Positions 1 to 13,434 of a DNA stretch of 64,000 nucleotides are shown in pieces (the first letter of the stretch is position 1; each line of letters opens with the position of its first letter). The notes beneath the pieces were generated by a model. It saw nothing but the letters and a program-made list of their open reading frames with translations, made no database searches and was not told where the DNA came from. The position numbers and the translations under genes are program-made. The stretch covers positions 83,136 to 147,135 of the forward strand of contig VWPU01011894.1 in assembly GCA_013398955.1 (NCBI GenBank), given 5' to 3'. Source of the DNA: Callaeas wilsoni (lineage: Eukaryota; Chordata; Aves; Passeriformes; Callaeidae).

Positions 1-221
1 AATCCTCAATTGTCTCTCTTTGCACCAAAAGCAAATTATCAGATCAACTCCATTTAGCTGAAGTCACCACAAGAAAATAATTTGCCCTTCCTTAGGCAAG
101 AGCACAGGGCACTCCAGACTCTAAAACAGAAACATTCCTCTTTCCTTTTATTCATCCCTTTTTCCTCCTCAAAAAAAAAAATCTTCCCTAAAATTAGAGA
201 GATGGCAAACCACCAACCATA
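1..221. other. Intergenic, nothing recognised
   Basis: AT-rich sequence with a short A run near 171-181. No gene or known repeat was recognised before the CR1 fragment. Confidence 0.5.
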
Positions 222-935
222 TGGAGTTTAAGAAAGACAAGTGCTGGATTCTGCACTTGGGGTGGGGCAAGCCTGGATGTATGGACAGACTGGGAAATGA
301 GACTCTGGAGAGCAGGACCACTTAAATGGGGTCCTCATCAATGACAAGCTGGACATGAGTCAGCAGTGCCCTGGCAGCCAGGAGGGCCACCTGTGTCCTG
401 GGAGCATCAGGCACAGCATGGCCAGCCGGGCAAGGGAGGGGATTGTCCCGCTCTGCTCTGTGCTGGGGCAGCCTTGCTTTGAGGGCTGTGTGCAGTTTTG
501 GGCTCCACAATATGAGAAAGATAGGAAGTTATTAGGGACTATCGAAAGGAGGGCTACAAAGATGGTGAAGGGTCGGAAGGGAAAGCCGTATGAGGAGATG
601 CTGAGGTCACTTGGCTTGTTCAGCTTGGAGAAGAGAAGGCTGAGGGAGGAACCTCATTGTGTTCTTCAACATCCTCATGAGGGGAAGGCAGGGGCAGGTA
701 CCAATCTCTTCTCTCTGATGACCAGTGACAGCACCTGACTGAAGTTGTGTCAGGGGAGGTTTACATTGGATATAAGGAAGAGGTTTTTCACCCAGAGGCT
801 TGTTGGAAGAAGCCTGTGGACAATGTTCTTGGGCAGATAGTGTGATTCTTAGGGCTGTCCTGTGCAGGGCCAGGAGTTGGACTCAGTGATCCTTGTGGGT
901 CCCTTCCAACTCAAGATATTCTATGATTTTATAAA
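222..935 (+). mobile_element. CR1 LINE fragment, 3' end (plus strand)
   Basis: This is a 5'-truncated chicken-repeat-1 type retroposon. The conceptual plus-strand translation contains the CR1 ORF2 C-terminal hallmarks (an AKC-VLHLG-like start, then ERRATKMVKG, then YEEMLRSLGLFSLEKRRLREE), broken by indels and stops. The 3' end carries the usual GGACTCAGTGATCCTTGTGG and CCCTTCCAACTCAAGATATT segments and ends in ATTCTATGATTTTA, the typical CR1 3' terminus. The 5' edge is approximate. It is an inactive relic downstream of GABRA4. Confidence 0.9.
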
Positions 936-3539
936 ATGAAAACCTTGAATATCTCTTTCTTCTGCAATATTTTCCTCTTCTTGAAGAAGAAGTTTTGAAC
1001 CTGTGAGCTGTTTCCCACCACCTGTGCTTCCTCATGTTGGCCAGCAGGATGTTCTGCGTGTCTTGTATGTCGAAGGACCACTGCACTTTGTGAATTGCTC
1101 ACATCTTCCCCTCTCATGATCTGCATCTGCCCACACAGTCCCCAGGAACACACACAGCAAAGCGCCTTGTGCAAAGGGGACCAGGTGGAGGAAACGGCTG
1201 TAATAAGCAGAAAATACAACTTAGAGTGAAGAAAAAGGATAAAGCATGTCAGGGCCTTGGCACTGCATCTTGAGATGAATCTTAGCTCCCACAATTTCTC
1301 ATCAGCTGCAGATGAGATGTTCCTATAATAGGAGGGAGGGAGGGGAAACTCACGGTGTCCTAAAGCTCCCCAAAAGTAAAGAAAGCTATACTAGTATTAC
1401 AATACTTGTTTAAATAGCAATAAAATGTTAGTACAGCTGTTAGATGTAAATTTCAATATAGATGTTATAGTTACTTACCTATATATGCAATATAAATGCT
1501 GTCAAAGGTTCAAATGATAGCCCCCATCACTAAGAGACAACTGAAGGGAATAAATCCAGATCTCAAACATGCAGTCATTCCATGCCAGACAGCAGTATAT
1601 ATTTGATATCACACTATCAAAGTATTCTAAGCACCATAACAGCTACTTTTCTTCAGAAAAAGAGTTCTAGACATCATATGGAAAAAAAACATTGTAGCAG
1701 GTCTCATTCTTTGAAAGAGGTGGGGGACTCTAATCTCTAATGTTTCTAAATTGGCTAAGACATCAAAAGCAGCTTCCGCTTCTTTCACTATTTAATGAAA
1801 AAAATATAAAAGTATTCCCAAAGAAAATTATTTTAAGCCATTCTCAAATCAGCAGACCATTCTACATAACAACCTGAACTACTTGCACACTGCATGAGCC
1901 ATACAGTAACAAGTTAATTACCAAATAAACTACAGCTTTGAAGGATGATTACAACAGAGGCCCTGGGAGTGCACATAGCAAGATCCTATAATCTGAAATT
2001 ATCTTGATTGGGAAAAACAGCAGAGAAGTAACTTTTCTCCTGATGTGGTGAAGGTAAACGGTTTTACTGAGGCAGGAATGCAGTGTGGCAGGGAAATTGG
2101 AAAAAAAAAGCTAATGAAGACTCTCTCCAGAATGTCAATATCTGGGTTTTGAAAATATGGGACTCGTATTCATACTCATTACCATATGAGTAATATCAAT
2201 TGCATGATACTGGTCCTGAAATATATGTATTCTAACATAACTCTAATAGAGTGCAAAATGTTGAATAACTAAATCGTCTGAGCTGGGACTGCATGAATCC
2301 ACAGATGTCGAATTTACAATCCTGGGCATTCATCTGATCTTCCTAAGTGAGGGCAAATGAAAAAAATATTCAATTGTTTGGCCGGGTTGAGGGAACTGAG
2401 GGAATAAACACTGCTAGAATAATTGCCTGTTGACATATTGAAAAGCATGTACATGTTTGCCAAGGCAGGCAGCTCCTAGGGATTATGCTTTTCTCTGAAC
2501 AGCTATCAGCCTGCAGCATGTATCTGAGTTTACGAAAAGAGGTTTAAGAAAATATGTTGAACTGCAAACAAAAATAGTACCAAGTGCAGGCACAGCTCAA
2601 ACAGCTGCATTGCAGTAGATGTTTGCTTTGAACATCGTGACAGAACGGCATTCAACAAAACTATCCAGTGCGTGTGCTCAAAAAGGATGCCAGGATGTTG
2701 CCAGTTCTTGTACTCCCACTTACTGGGATGACAAAGCCATGAACACAATTGTCAGGCAGAAAGAATAAACGAAGAACTGTGCCGAGGTGCTTTGAACAAA
2801 GGAACATAAAGATTCCTGTGATCAGCTTACATGTCACTAGACTATAAGGGGGAAAACGGCAGAGGGACGAGTGAATGAACAGATTGATGAGAGCACTAGA
2901 GACACACACTGAAAGATAAAGGATTGGCACTGCAGAGGGGAAAATCTCTCCACAGTACTGAAAAGAAAGGATGAGGAATAGATTATAGAAGACTGTAGAA
3001 AAACTAAATAATATAAAATCAAATAAACAGTGAAGAGCTTGTAAGGTCTTTGGGTAAAAGTCTATCTCTTCCTGTGTACCTTACCAAATATGACCAAGAC
3101 AGGGATCATACAGACTGGGGTTACAACTACATGGCAGACATTGATGTTAAAGTAATTAGGTTCCTCAGGGCCCCAGGATCTATCAAATCTCTTACCAGAT
3201 ATCCTTCTCTAATGAAATAAAGTGTGCTGAAAGAGATTACAATGAATCCGTTTGGTTGGTTGTTTTTAAGCGAATGCTACAAGCTCAGGCTAACAGCTAT
3301 GTGTTGAAAATTATCTGAGCTAACAGCTACATGTTAAAGAGAAGAGATAGGCAGGCTCCACAGCAGGACTTATCCAACTCAATTTTTTCCCATATAATTG
3401 CATTCAGCAACCTTCAAACTGTGGAAGTATTCAAATCCCTTTGACAACACCCAAAATCTTCACTGACAGCCTTCTACTCTTCCACATGTCTGCTTCAGCC
3501 TGCCTAATTCAGCATCTAGCTCCCCCCCAAGTCTCAAGA
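936..3539. other. Intergenic, no gene recognised
   Basis: AT-rich DNA with only short chance open frames. A small imperfect tandem duplication lies at about 3288-3340: GCTAACAGCTA occurs twice, 30 bp apart. Nothing else was recognised. Confidence 0.5.
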
Positions 3540-3545
3540 GGATGC
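3540..3545. repeat. Target-site duplication, left copy (GGATGC)
   Basis: Directly abuts the TG end of the solo LTR. The identical hexamer at 4216-4221 abuts the CA end. Confidence 0.85.
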
Positions 3546-4215
3546 TGTTAGGGAAGATGAAACAGGAAAGCCTTATAAATATGATTGCTTGGCAAAAGAT
3601 GCTGAGAAGAGGGAAACTATAAGTGAGATTGAAATGAGAGCAAGCTTTGAGATACCAAGCCTTAGTTACTGAACAACTGGAAAACAATGGTATGGCCAGC
3701 AGAAGGTAATCCTCTCTCTGTTGAACAATACCCTCTGCCTGCTGACAAGTCCAAGGGTCAGAGCAGACCCTACTAGCTTGGCAGCAGGGGTCCAAAGAGT
3801 AGTTCCTAGAGTTTAAAATGTAATGCAGTATGGTAATGTAAAATTCTTATAGGCTGTATGCTATGTATGCTATAGGATTTTTATCTTGTATTAATTGGTT
3901 AATGGAAATTAGAATATTCAACACAGAAGAAGATCTATTGTATTGTAAATGAGAACCTCTCGCTCTATTCCGTCGCCTTTTACTACTTCCACTACTGCTC
4001 CTACTTCTTCTTGCCCTTCCTCTCTCTTGCTCTTACCTTTGCTTCTCTTGCTCTCTTACTTTTCTGGCCTGCTTCAAGCTGCAGCTGGCAGCCTCAAGCA
4101 GGGCCACTATACCCACGCCCTTCCTAATAAAACTACGTGTTCTAGGACCTAACCTCAGAGATCTCTCGTCCCTAGTCGTCTCGACCGTCCTAAAACCAAC
4201 CAAGAACTTCCTACA
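3546..4215 (+). mobile_element. Solo LTR of an avian endogenous retrovirus, with 6-bp target duplication
   Basis: This 670-bp element starts TGTTAGGG and ends CTACA, so it has TG...CA termini. It is flanked on both sides by GGATGC (3540-3545 and 4216-4221), a 6-bp target-site duplication as expected for class II (beta-/ERVK-like) integrases. The body has a pyrimidine-rich stretch (about 3960-4060), a poly(A) signal AATAAA at 4126-4131 and a downstream tail ending with a CCTAAAACCAACC segment. The sequence resembles an LTR family I recognise from bird genomes. There is no internal gag-pol-env sequence, so it is a recombined solo LTR. It reads on the strand opposite to GABRA4. Confidence 0.88.
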
Positions 4216-4221
4216 GGATGC
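4216..4221. repeat. Target-site duplication, right copy (GGATGC)
   Basis: Matches the hexamer at 3540-3545 exactly and defines the right boundary of the solo LTR. Confidence 0.85.
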
Positions 4222-7200
4222 CGAATTAGTAATTCATCCACCAAAGTCTTGAACAGAGACTGTTTTAACAGGTTTAATAATGTCCATAATTCACTCAGGA
4301 TCAGACACTCTGTGAATGCTACTTGCATTGAAACATGTCCCAGAGGGAAACTTTCCAGCAGCAGATCACCTTTGCAATGCGCAGAGCTTTCAGGGCAGGT
4401 ACAACGTGGTCCTAGTGCAACTATACAACTTCTCTCTCAGAAGTGGTGAATGGACAAGCAAAAATACCTGTACATTCAATTCTAAGTGTGTGTGTGTCTC
4501 TAACATTTTATTGAATACAGCCTCTAAACTAATTTAAAAATGAAAAATATGTTCTCATTTGTTGATTTTTTTTTTCAATCCTATGTAATTTTTCTCTTGG
4601 AAGGACAGAAATGAGAAAAGTTGATTTTAATTGAGAGCTGGGGTTTTTTGGAGTTCAACATCTTTATTTTCTTTTTAAGAGATTCTGAATTTTCAGCTAT
4701 GTTTTTCTGACCCATTAAGCTTCTTAAAACTTAATGGACCTATTTTCTCATTTCCTTTCCTTCTTACTCTTGTCCACTTAGTTTATCTTTTTAATTATCA
4801 TCTTTTAATCTGGTTAGTTTCAGCCAAACATATTCATTACTCTTATTATCATTTATATGTTTATTTTAATAGTTTCTTCAATACTCTTGCAAATGTCTCC
4901 TTTATTTTTTACCTTCCTCTAGTTTTGCATGAAGCTACTTTGCTTGCTTCTTTTTTCACTAAGCAGTCACATCATCCTTAATCATGCTTTCTCCATTATC
5001 ATCACCCACAAGTTTTGACTCAGAAATTAAAGTTCTTCTATTAAATAGGCTGTTATTTCAATGCCTGATGGGTAGATACTTCATTCTCATGACTTTACTC
5101 ATGCATTTGTATATTATTTCAGTACAACCCCCTATTATTATTGTTATATTGTTTCTGTGTAATATTTTTCCATCCTAATACTATTTTTATACAATAAATG
5201 CCATTATCTCCTCTTTACTTACTGAGCAAAGGGCCCTTTGTTTTAACTCTGTGTCTAACTGAGGTTGACTGTAATTTTCTTTATCCTACTCATTTTCTGA
5301 TCTCTAAGGCATTTACCTCAAATCTTCAGCCTTTCTGTGACTGCTTAAAGGCAATCTAAATTCTTCCCAAAAACTTGAGTTGTTTATTAATTTAGAAAGA
5401 TACAGAGCTCTTTTTTACAATACTTGAATCTCAAATTTCCTGATCTTTTCCTTCTTTCCTTAAGTCAATCCCAGACATCACCTTCAAATCAGTTTCTGAG
5501 CTGCTTATTTCCATTTGTCTTCAGCTCTGTTTCCATCATTCATTGTATCTCATAGTTTAGTCTGAGAATTGGACATCTTAATTATAGATCTACTTGTGAT
5601 TTTACAAAATTTAAAGAGAACTGACACATGTCAGTTTAATCTCAGGATGTTTTGTATTATCAGAACTTTTTCACATTTTCAGTGCTTACCACACTATCTC
5701 TTGATACAAATTTAAGTTCGACCATATGTTCAACAGTGAATTATAATATTAGAAAACAGAGGGAAGCCAGAAGAACGTGTGAATGCAGAAAACTATCTAT
5801 CTAGTAAACTCTACTTTCATTGGCAGTTAAGATCTAACACCTCACCCTAAATAAACACAAACACAACCCTAAATAATAAAATAATAAACACATCCTAACT
5901 AAAAGTATGTAACAGTTTTGCACCGATTAAATATATTTCCAAGAGTATATGATACTAATGCACCCAGCTTCTTCTTGTCCCTTATCCCAGTATACAGTGA
6001 TATCAGTAGAGATGACAACAGGTAATTAACAGCCGTGACTCCAGTACATCACAGCTACCCTTTTCTAAGCTAACAGAGTGCAGATTTATTCCAAATTCTG
6101 AAGCATTCATGTTATTCATATTTCACTTTTTACTGTCACACATGGCTTCAATTAATTCATCTGCAACTTTTGCTTCTTTGACGTCACATCTGCCTCACAA
6201 CACAGCCCAATCCATCATTGCACTGCCGAAATACTTATTCAGAAAGTTGTGCAGGTGGAGGGCTGGCAAAAGGAGTAGAGCAGGACATTTTAGCTGCACC
6301 ATCAGAAAAGAAGATAAGACATAACTGGAACTGCCTAGGTGAAACACAGTTTTGATCTCACCACTTTCCCCTACATTATACATACTAATTCAACAAGGTA
6401 AAGCTGAGCTGCCACACAGTTAAAAACTAAAAGCAGTATTGAGAACATCATAGTCTAAGAGAAGCTTTTGTAAAAACTACATTTTTATTTTTTAAAAACT
6501 AATATTTTGATCGTTTTACATACAAATGTAGTCTCTTTATTTTTACCTAAGAAAAATTAATACATAGACCAGGAGTTTGAATGGGATTAGAAAAAAACTA
6601 GGCAGTTAAACTGTCAGTCACTAAATTACTCTATGTGACAAAGACTGTTGCAGGAGACCTTATAAAAAAGATGCAAACTCTTAGGAAACACAAGGAGTTA
6701 TATTCACAAAAATATGAATCAAAATAATGATTAAAAAAACCCACACGTGATTAATTTTTCTCCTGAATAAAGGAAATACATCATATTTTTCTTGAAGTAT
6801 GGACCATAAGAGATCAGCTAATGTAGACATATATTCAAGGCAAGACCAACAGTACTGAAACATTTCTGATACAGATTTTTTAAAAAGAAAAAGTAATAAC
6901 AAAGACCCCACAGACAATCCTGTGCTTGAATATAACAGCAGCTAGAAGATTTTTCCCAGTGTCAAAGCTAACCCTCACTGCTTGAGTGTCAACCCACGAG
7001 TTTGAGTTGCTGGACAAAATGCAGAAGACTAAAGGGTAATCTTCTACATACAGATAATCAAGAGTCAACAAGATGGAAACACATAATTAAAATCACTGAA
7101 ATACACAGTGGAGATGAATTAGTGAAGTGGGACACAGTACTGTCATTACATGAATGTCTCTGTTTATCCCCAGACATAGAGACACTGACCATCTTCTCAG

Positions 7201-9717
7201 TTTTAAAGCCTGATATAAATAAATTTCTAGTGAAAAACACTCACTGATGGACATGGCTCAGCAAGCACTGGGCTGCTTGAATCCACCAGCAAAGAGCCCT
7301 GAATCCCATAAAAGCTGATAAATTTGAAGGGGTGCAGGAATTTAGGTCTGAGTAAGAAGCTGCTTTCAGTTCTGCACTGCAAGTAAATTATTTGCTACCC
7401 TTATATCTCTCCAGTGATACTACCTCCACATTTCAAGTTTTCATCAGGTGTATTACTTCACTTACTTGTTCTTAGCTGTTTAAAGGCCTCCAGCAGGGAT
7501 GTTTTACAAGGACTGTATATACCGGCAATTGCAATTCCTGAAATGAAGAAAGGTATAGAGCTTCTTTTCCTGCACTAGCTTGAAGTCAAGAGCATTTAGG
7601 GTTTGCTTTTTTTATCTCTTACAATTTCCTGCTTGAGGATCATAAAAGCTATTCACTTTATGTAATTGTTTCCTTAAATTGCTGTTTTCAATTTGCATAA
7701 TGTATCATTTAAGTAAAGGTAAAGAAGCATTTCATCTTGATAATTTCTGCCACAGCTGAGATTGCAAAATTGCTTCTTGTTAGAAGGAAATTTTTAAAAA
7801 GTGCAATCACTGCAACTTTCCAGATGGCATCTAACATATTTTTCAGTCTGCTGCAATAGTATGTTATAGATATGCTTGCTATTCAGTTCAAGCTAGGAAA
7901 CATTTGCTCCAGCTGAGGTAGGTCTTTTGGCCCCATTTTTTCATATTGCATCACATTCCTTGATAATTTCATGATTTATTAGTTCCATAGTTCTAAACAT
8001 TTTCTTGTATATAAAAAATTTTCTACAAGTTTGACTTACCAAGACACTCTATTTCTCCATTGCTAATTTCTTGCTATTAAATCTGATTCTTTTCTACAGC
8101 CTTATCTAAGAACACCATAATTTAGCCAAAATGCCATTCTACATTTATCAGTAACTTTTCCTATCTTCAGTTCTCTTCTATTATTCATAACAAGTATTGA
8201 TACATGCAGTACCCTATACCTTAGATAGGGTGAAATCCTCAAAACACAAAACTTCTCATAAGTTTCATGCCTGATACTTCTCTGGAATTAGCCTTTAAAT
8301 ATATAAATAGTGTTGCTGGAAGTATCAATGTTGTTATATTGAATAGTTCTGTGCAGGTCAAAATCCAGCAATTGATCTATAAATAGGTATTATTTGTACA
8401 CATTTAGTCCCACATTTACCTGAGCTTTTGACTTAGCTAAGCATATGAGTCTTATACTTCAGTAAAGTCACTACTTACATGCCTAAACTTTGGTTCAGTG
8501 TGGCAATACCAGCACAGACATTCAACTGTTTAAATAAAAATAAATTTTAAAAAAACACATTCTTTTACAGGTGATAAAGAACATATAGATCATGGTGGCT
8601 TAAACAATCCTATTGCTTAAGACTTCAAATCAGACCCAGTGCCTGCCAGAGAGGAAGAAAACACTGAGATATCCTCAAGCTCTTCACCTGGGTCAGGAAT
8701 CATTCTTAGGTACCTGAACTCTCCCATTCTCCCTTTGCACTTCAAGGCAAGCAGGGTACATATCCTTATTGCATCTGCAGTACAGGGTCATAGACCTGTG
8801 CAGATAGTCAGCAAAGTAGAACAAGATTTGTCCTTGATTCGATCATCTTCCTTTTCTTACATTTAGAATGCTATATTTCTCTATCACTTGCAAGCCTGCA
8901 AGCTGATGCAACCCCTCACTTGAAATTCTTTCATTAGATCAAGTGCATTAAAATGGGGCATGCATAGCCCTACTTGGTTGCTATATTAATCTGTCTTTTT
9001 CCATCAGAACTGGACAAAATTTCCAAGTTTTTAATTAAAAATTGGAAAATCTTTGCTTCATTGACTTGTAAACTTAGATGTTTTAAAGATTTCTTTTTCA
9101 ATCACTCTTGTTTTCAAGCTTAATTTTAACACCAAAGAAAACAAAAATCTATGATAATATCATCTTTTAGACATCTCTCTTGGTCAAAGTAAGCTCTATG
9201 ACACTTTTCAGCTTCAAAGAACTCCAGTGCTTCCTTTATGTTTAATGACTGTGACATGGACTCAAGTGATCAGCAAGACCTGCAAGAAGGCAGCAAAATC
9301 AGCCACCAGCATGCAATTGTCAGAAGGAGTGTTGACTGTCAGACCTGAAAGACTGCAAAGAGTGCAGAGTTTATCTAGAATACATGCACATCAGCGATGT
9401 GGTTAATGATTCATGAAGCTATCACCATATCTTAGTCTGGCTGGAATACGCTGTGGGATGTCTCAAGTGAATTGTTTGTATAGCACTGCTTGGACGTGGT
9501 CAGAGGCTGTGAAGTTCACATGTGACAGCACCAGCAAGATCATCTGACATGTCTGAAACATTAAATAGTTTTATCTCAAACTGAAGGACTACGTTGGGCT
9601 TATTTCCTAGACAATGAAAAGCATTTGTAAAGGACCAAATTGTAATAATACATGTAATTTCATTTTGAAATTCATAGATTGATGGCAAACAATGCCTGTA
9701 GCTAATTAGTTAATTAG
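4222..9717. other. Intergenic, no gene recognised
   Basis: AT-rich, with T-rich stretches around 4560-5200. No coding exon or transposon was recognised. A perfect cAMP-response-element octamer TGACGTCA lies at 6179-6186, with no promoter evident near it. Confidence 0.5.
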
Positions 9718-9743
9718 TTTAACTAGTTTGCAAACTAGTTAAA
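9718..9743. repeat. 26-bp perfect palindrome
   Basis: The half-site TTTAACTAGTTTG (9718-9730) is followed with no spacer by its exact reverse complement. It sits in a longer AT-rich patch built from TTAGTTAATTAGTT-like units (9700-9765), immediately before the CR1 remnant. It could be cruciform-forming sequence or the relic of a small insertion. Confidence 0.9.
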
Positions 9744-9789
9744 TAGTTTGATAGTAGTTCATGGTAGTTAAATCTAACCTCCAGTAAGG

Positions 9790-10195
9790 ATTATTATAAC
9801 CCTGTGAGGTATTCGTCTGCAACTGCTTTTGAAAATTCTACTTCCAACAAAACAGTTTGCTGCATCAACCCTTTCCAGGTTCCTCAGCAGAGCCTTCCTG
9901 CCCTTCAGCAGATCAACACTCCCACCCAACTTGGTGTTGTTTGTGAACTCACTGAGAATGCTCTCAATCCCCTCATCCAAATCATCAGTAAAGATATTCA
10001 ACAGAACCAGCCAAAACTCTGATCCCTGGGGAACACTGCTAGCAACCAGCTGCCAGCTGGATGTAACATCATTCACCACCATCTCCGGGCTCAGCGATCC
10101 AGACAGTTCTTCACACCGTGCGGAGTTTCACTGTCCAAGCACAGGACTGCAGAGTATAGCTGCTGCACTGGGGGTGCCAGCAAAGGCTTCTAAAT
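9790..10195 (-). mobile_element. CR1 LINE remnant, reverse-transcriptase region (minus strand)
   Basis: The minus-strand translation shows a CR1 ORF2 reverse-transcriptase segment: a VPQGS motif, an [14 protein letters not shown] stretch, then a [20 protein letters not shown] stretch. Where the family has its catalytic Asp-Asp pair this copy has Asn-Asn (FTNNTKLGG), so the active site is lost. Both ends are degraded and boundaries are approximate. It is a dead fossil belonging to a different piece of the element than the fragment at 222-935. Confidence 0.82.
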
Positions 10196-13100
10196 GAATG
10201 TGTAAGTGGAGTTATTTCTCTTCTACAGCAGGTATCTGAGAGGTTTATCTAGTTGCCTGAACAATTTATTAATAAAGTGCTTTGTGACAAAATTAACATA
10301 AACAAATTGTTCTTGCATTTATTCGTAACTCAGAAAACTCTTCATAAATGTTATTTACTTCACAGACAATTTAAGTCTGATTAACTAGAGCCTCCTTTTC
10401 AGGAGAGCACTTGAGCATGTCCTCAAGTTCCACTAAATTCAATTATTAGTTTAGTTGAGGGAATCAGTTATGAAGAGAGTTTGGGGTGGAACACTGGACA
10501 AAGAAAAGCAGGAACTAAATAGCCGAGAAGGACAGAAACAGCATATGGGACAAAGCCTAAACAAAAACAAAACAAAGCCAAACCAAAGAAAAGGGCCAAA
10601 CACCCAGGATTTGAGATTAAATCTGGTGGCCTTGTGCCACTGTAGTTTGGCTATTGTTGGAATCTGTACCTCACTCTCCGGTAGTTTCAGCACACACAGA
10701 GTAGAAAATGTCTTCTGTACTTCTCTTGTGAGTTTCTTCATGACTCTTGCAAAATGCTTTATTTTATACCACTTTCCCTACAAAACTCTTTAAAGAAACA
10801 TGTTAGTAGCACAACACAAAGATATTTGTAACCTGAATTAAATACTTGTGATTTCATCCAAATTTAAAGACATTAATGTAATATGTATTAACTAAATAGT
10901 GAAAGAAACCTAAATAATCGTTACAGGCAAATGCAACAGCAATGCATTTGCAAGGACATAATGAATACTCATGGGGAAAAATCCATGACAATGAATTAAG
11001 CACATGATTAAGTAATGATTTGGTTGATTTGCTCCATTTAGCACACCCTGCTACTATGATAACAGGAATAAGAGATACTCACACTATATAATTTACTCAA
11101 TGAATTTGACTTTCATGTGACTAAAGTAACAAGAAATCAAGATGCATGACAGAAAAAAATGCTCAGGCTCATTCCCTCAGCTCTCACTTTAAGCACCTGT
11201 AACCTGTCACTGCCAGAGGTCATTTTTTCCCATATGTTTGAACAACCAGACCAGAGCATGTGCAGGGACAGAGGCTAGATAACTAACCAAAGATCTAATT
11301 TGGAGGTCATTACATGTTTCTACATAACCAAGCTTAAATGTTTTTCAAGGCTTGCATAGCCTACTTGTTCAAGGAAAAGACATGAAAACAATGACCCCTT
11401 ATAAAACAAATTTTTGTATTGTTCAAATTATGCCAATATTACCTGAGAATAGAGTTGTCTTTTCCTCCCATCTATTGTCCAACTTTACTTCCCTGTTACC
11501 TGCCTTTCTCTCCTCCTCCCCATTCCTAGAAAAAAAAACAATGCAGGAAGAAAGGCCTTTGCAATGGTATCAGTATGACATAGCATCTGCTTGGGTTTAA
11601 GTTCAAACTTTACTATAGGTGTGGATGTTGGATTTCAGTGGAAGGAACCAGTGCCTAAAATATTGTGCTGGTTTTAGCCTAGAGTTTGCAATCCAAAGGT
11701 TCAAAGGAGAGGCTGTTGGTTTTCCTCCTCTGGGATCCCTGACTCCCTATCCTATGTTTATCTGAGAGTTAGGGTGCCTCAGAAAGGGCTTTCAAAGACT
11801 GGGATCTTAAAGGGGAACTGGCTGGAAGTGGCTCAGAGGAAAACACTGAGAAGACAGTATATCCTAATCTTTCCTCAACCACTTCTTTGGCCTTCACTCA
11901 GGTTTATGGTGAGATATGTTTTCTCCAGACTGAAAACTCTGGGTGGGTTGCTGCTAACAGCATCTTTTTTTTCCCAGCAAACTCTGCAGGTCTCATGTTT
12001 CTAGCACACCTTCTCAATTTTTCCCTCTGATGAGAGCATATTTCTCCCTTACTGGTAGCATTTATATGCACAGGTTTTGCATTCCAACAGAGAGAGCACT
12101 CAATGCCTAAGTACTTAAAAGGCATATCCAGCTCATGAAGAAAAATTTTCATATGTAGGTTTTGATATAGCTGCTTACCCGGCTTTGCCCATAGGCACCT
12201 CGGATAGAGAACTGAGCAATCCATTAGAGATAAACTCTTTCCAGACCTTTCGCAGCATACAGACGCATGTATTTTTAACAAATTTCAGAATATACTAAAC
12301 CAACTTACCTCCCCATCACCACTTGCAATATCAAACTGATGACCATTTATTGTCATGTGATTTTATTCATATCCCAGAGACGACTAATTGCTTATATTTT
12401 AGAATGCAGCTTATTGACAATAACTTATGGAAATAAGGGCAAAATAAAACATGCATTATGTAAGAACTGATTGAAAAAGATCTGACAGATGCCATGGTAT
12501 TATAAGTGGTCACAAGTTTGATAACTAAATATATTCAGAAGCAACAATATTGACATCCTAGCTAATCTAGGTGAATGTGAAAATTATCAAAGCCCAAGAT
12601 GTTTTTAGGATCCCAGGCTCTTCAAATCACAGGAAAAGAGGCTTCCAGTGAAAGAAATTAAGCAGACTTAACAATTACCCTACTCGTGTTCTTACATTCA
12701 TAAACAGTTATAATATTTTCTCAGTTTTGGGGAGCGAATTTATCACATTTGCTCTCCAAAGGTGATATTTATTGCAATCTTATATGATGAATTTAAAACA
12801 TAAAAAAAAGTCTTAAAGTAATGCCAGCTGCATCAGTTCTCAGACATGCCTTGGAGCCACATGGGGAGAATGGAAACACATCTCAAATACCTCTTTCCCT
12901 GTGATGGCCAGGGAATCTGGTAGAGGTCTGCTTCTGCATTCCTAAGGCATCCCACCTTCTTGACCTTCAGCTGTCAATGTACAAAGCAGAGCTTACACAC
13001 TTTGTCTCCAAAGCATTGCTGTGCTTTATAGCTCACAATGAATCACATAACACAGATGCAATGCTGTTTAGAGGAGCTGGAAATTTAGAAAAAACACAAG

Positions 13101-13434
13101 CACAACTTCCAGCCTGAACTGACAGATGTAATTCATTTCCATAAAAGCAAAGACTGTTATTAAGGAGGATAAATAAAGGAATCAAAGTCAAATGCATGGT
13201 AAAAAAATAGGCTGGTATATTGCAGTAGCAAAAATAATTCAGACAGGTCCAGACTTGTGCAAATAATCAGGCCCATTTAACTTCCAACTGGACACCTCTA
13301 CCCCTACAAAGTCTCTCTTTGAGCCCCATATCAATACCACTATAACACCTAGTCATAAACCTGGGGTGGAACTCCAAGGATGGTTGTGTCCCTGGGGAAA
13401 AATAGTCTTCCTATGGCTGGAATTGTGTCCATAC
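10196..13434. other. Intergenic, no gene recognised
   Basis: AT-rich sequence with short chance open frames only. A stretch starting near 11643 (GTGCTGGTTTTAGCCTAGAG) faintly resembles the start of some avian LTRs, but the following sequence does not support it. Nothing else was recognised. Confidence 0.45.

Noticed and set aside
11643..11900. Possible LTR start (GTGCTGGTTTTAGCC)
   Set aside because: Only the first 15-20 bases resemble an LTR; no TG/CA pair, poly(A) signal or target duplication could be found.
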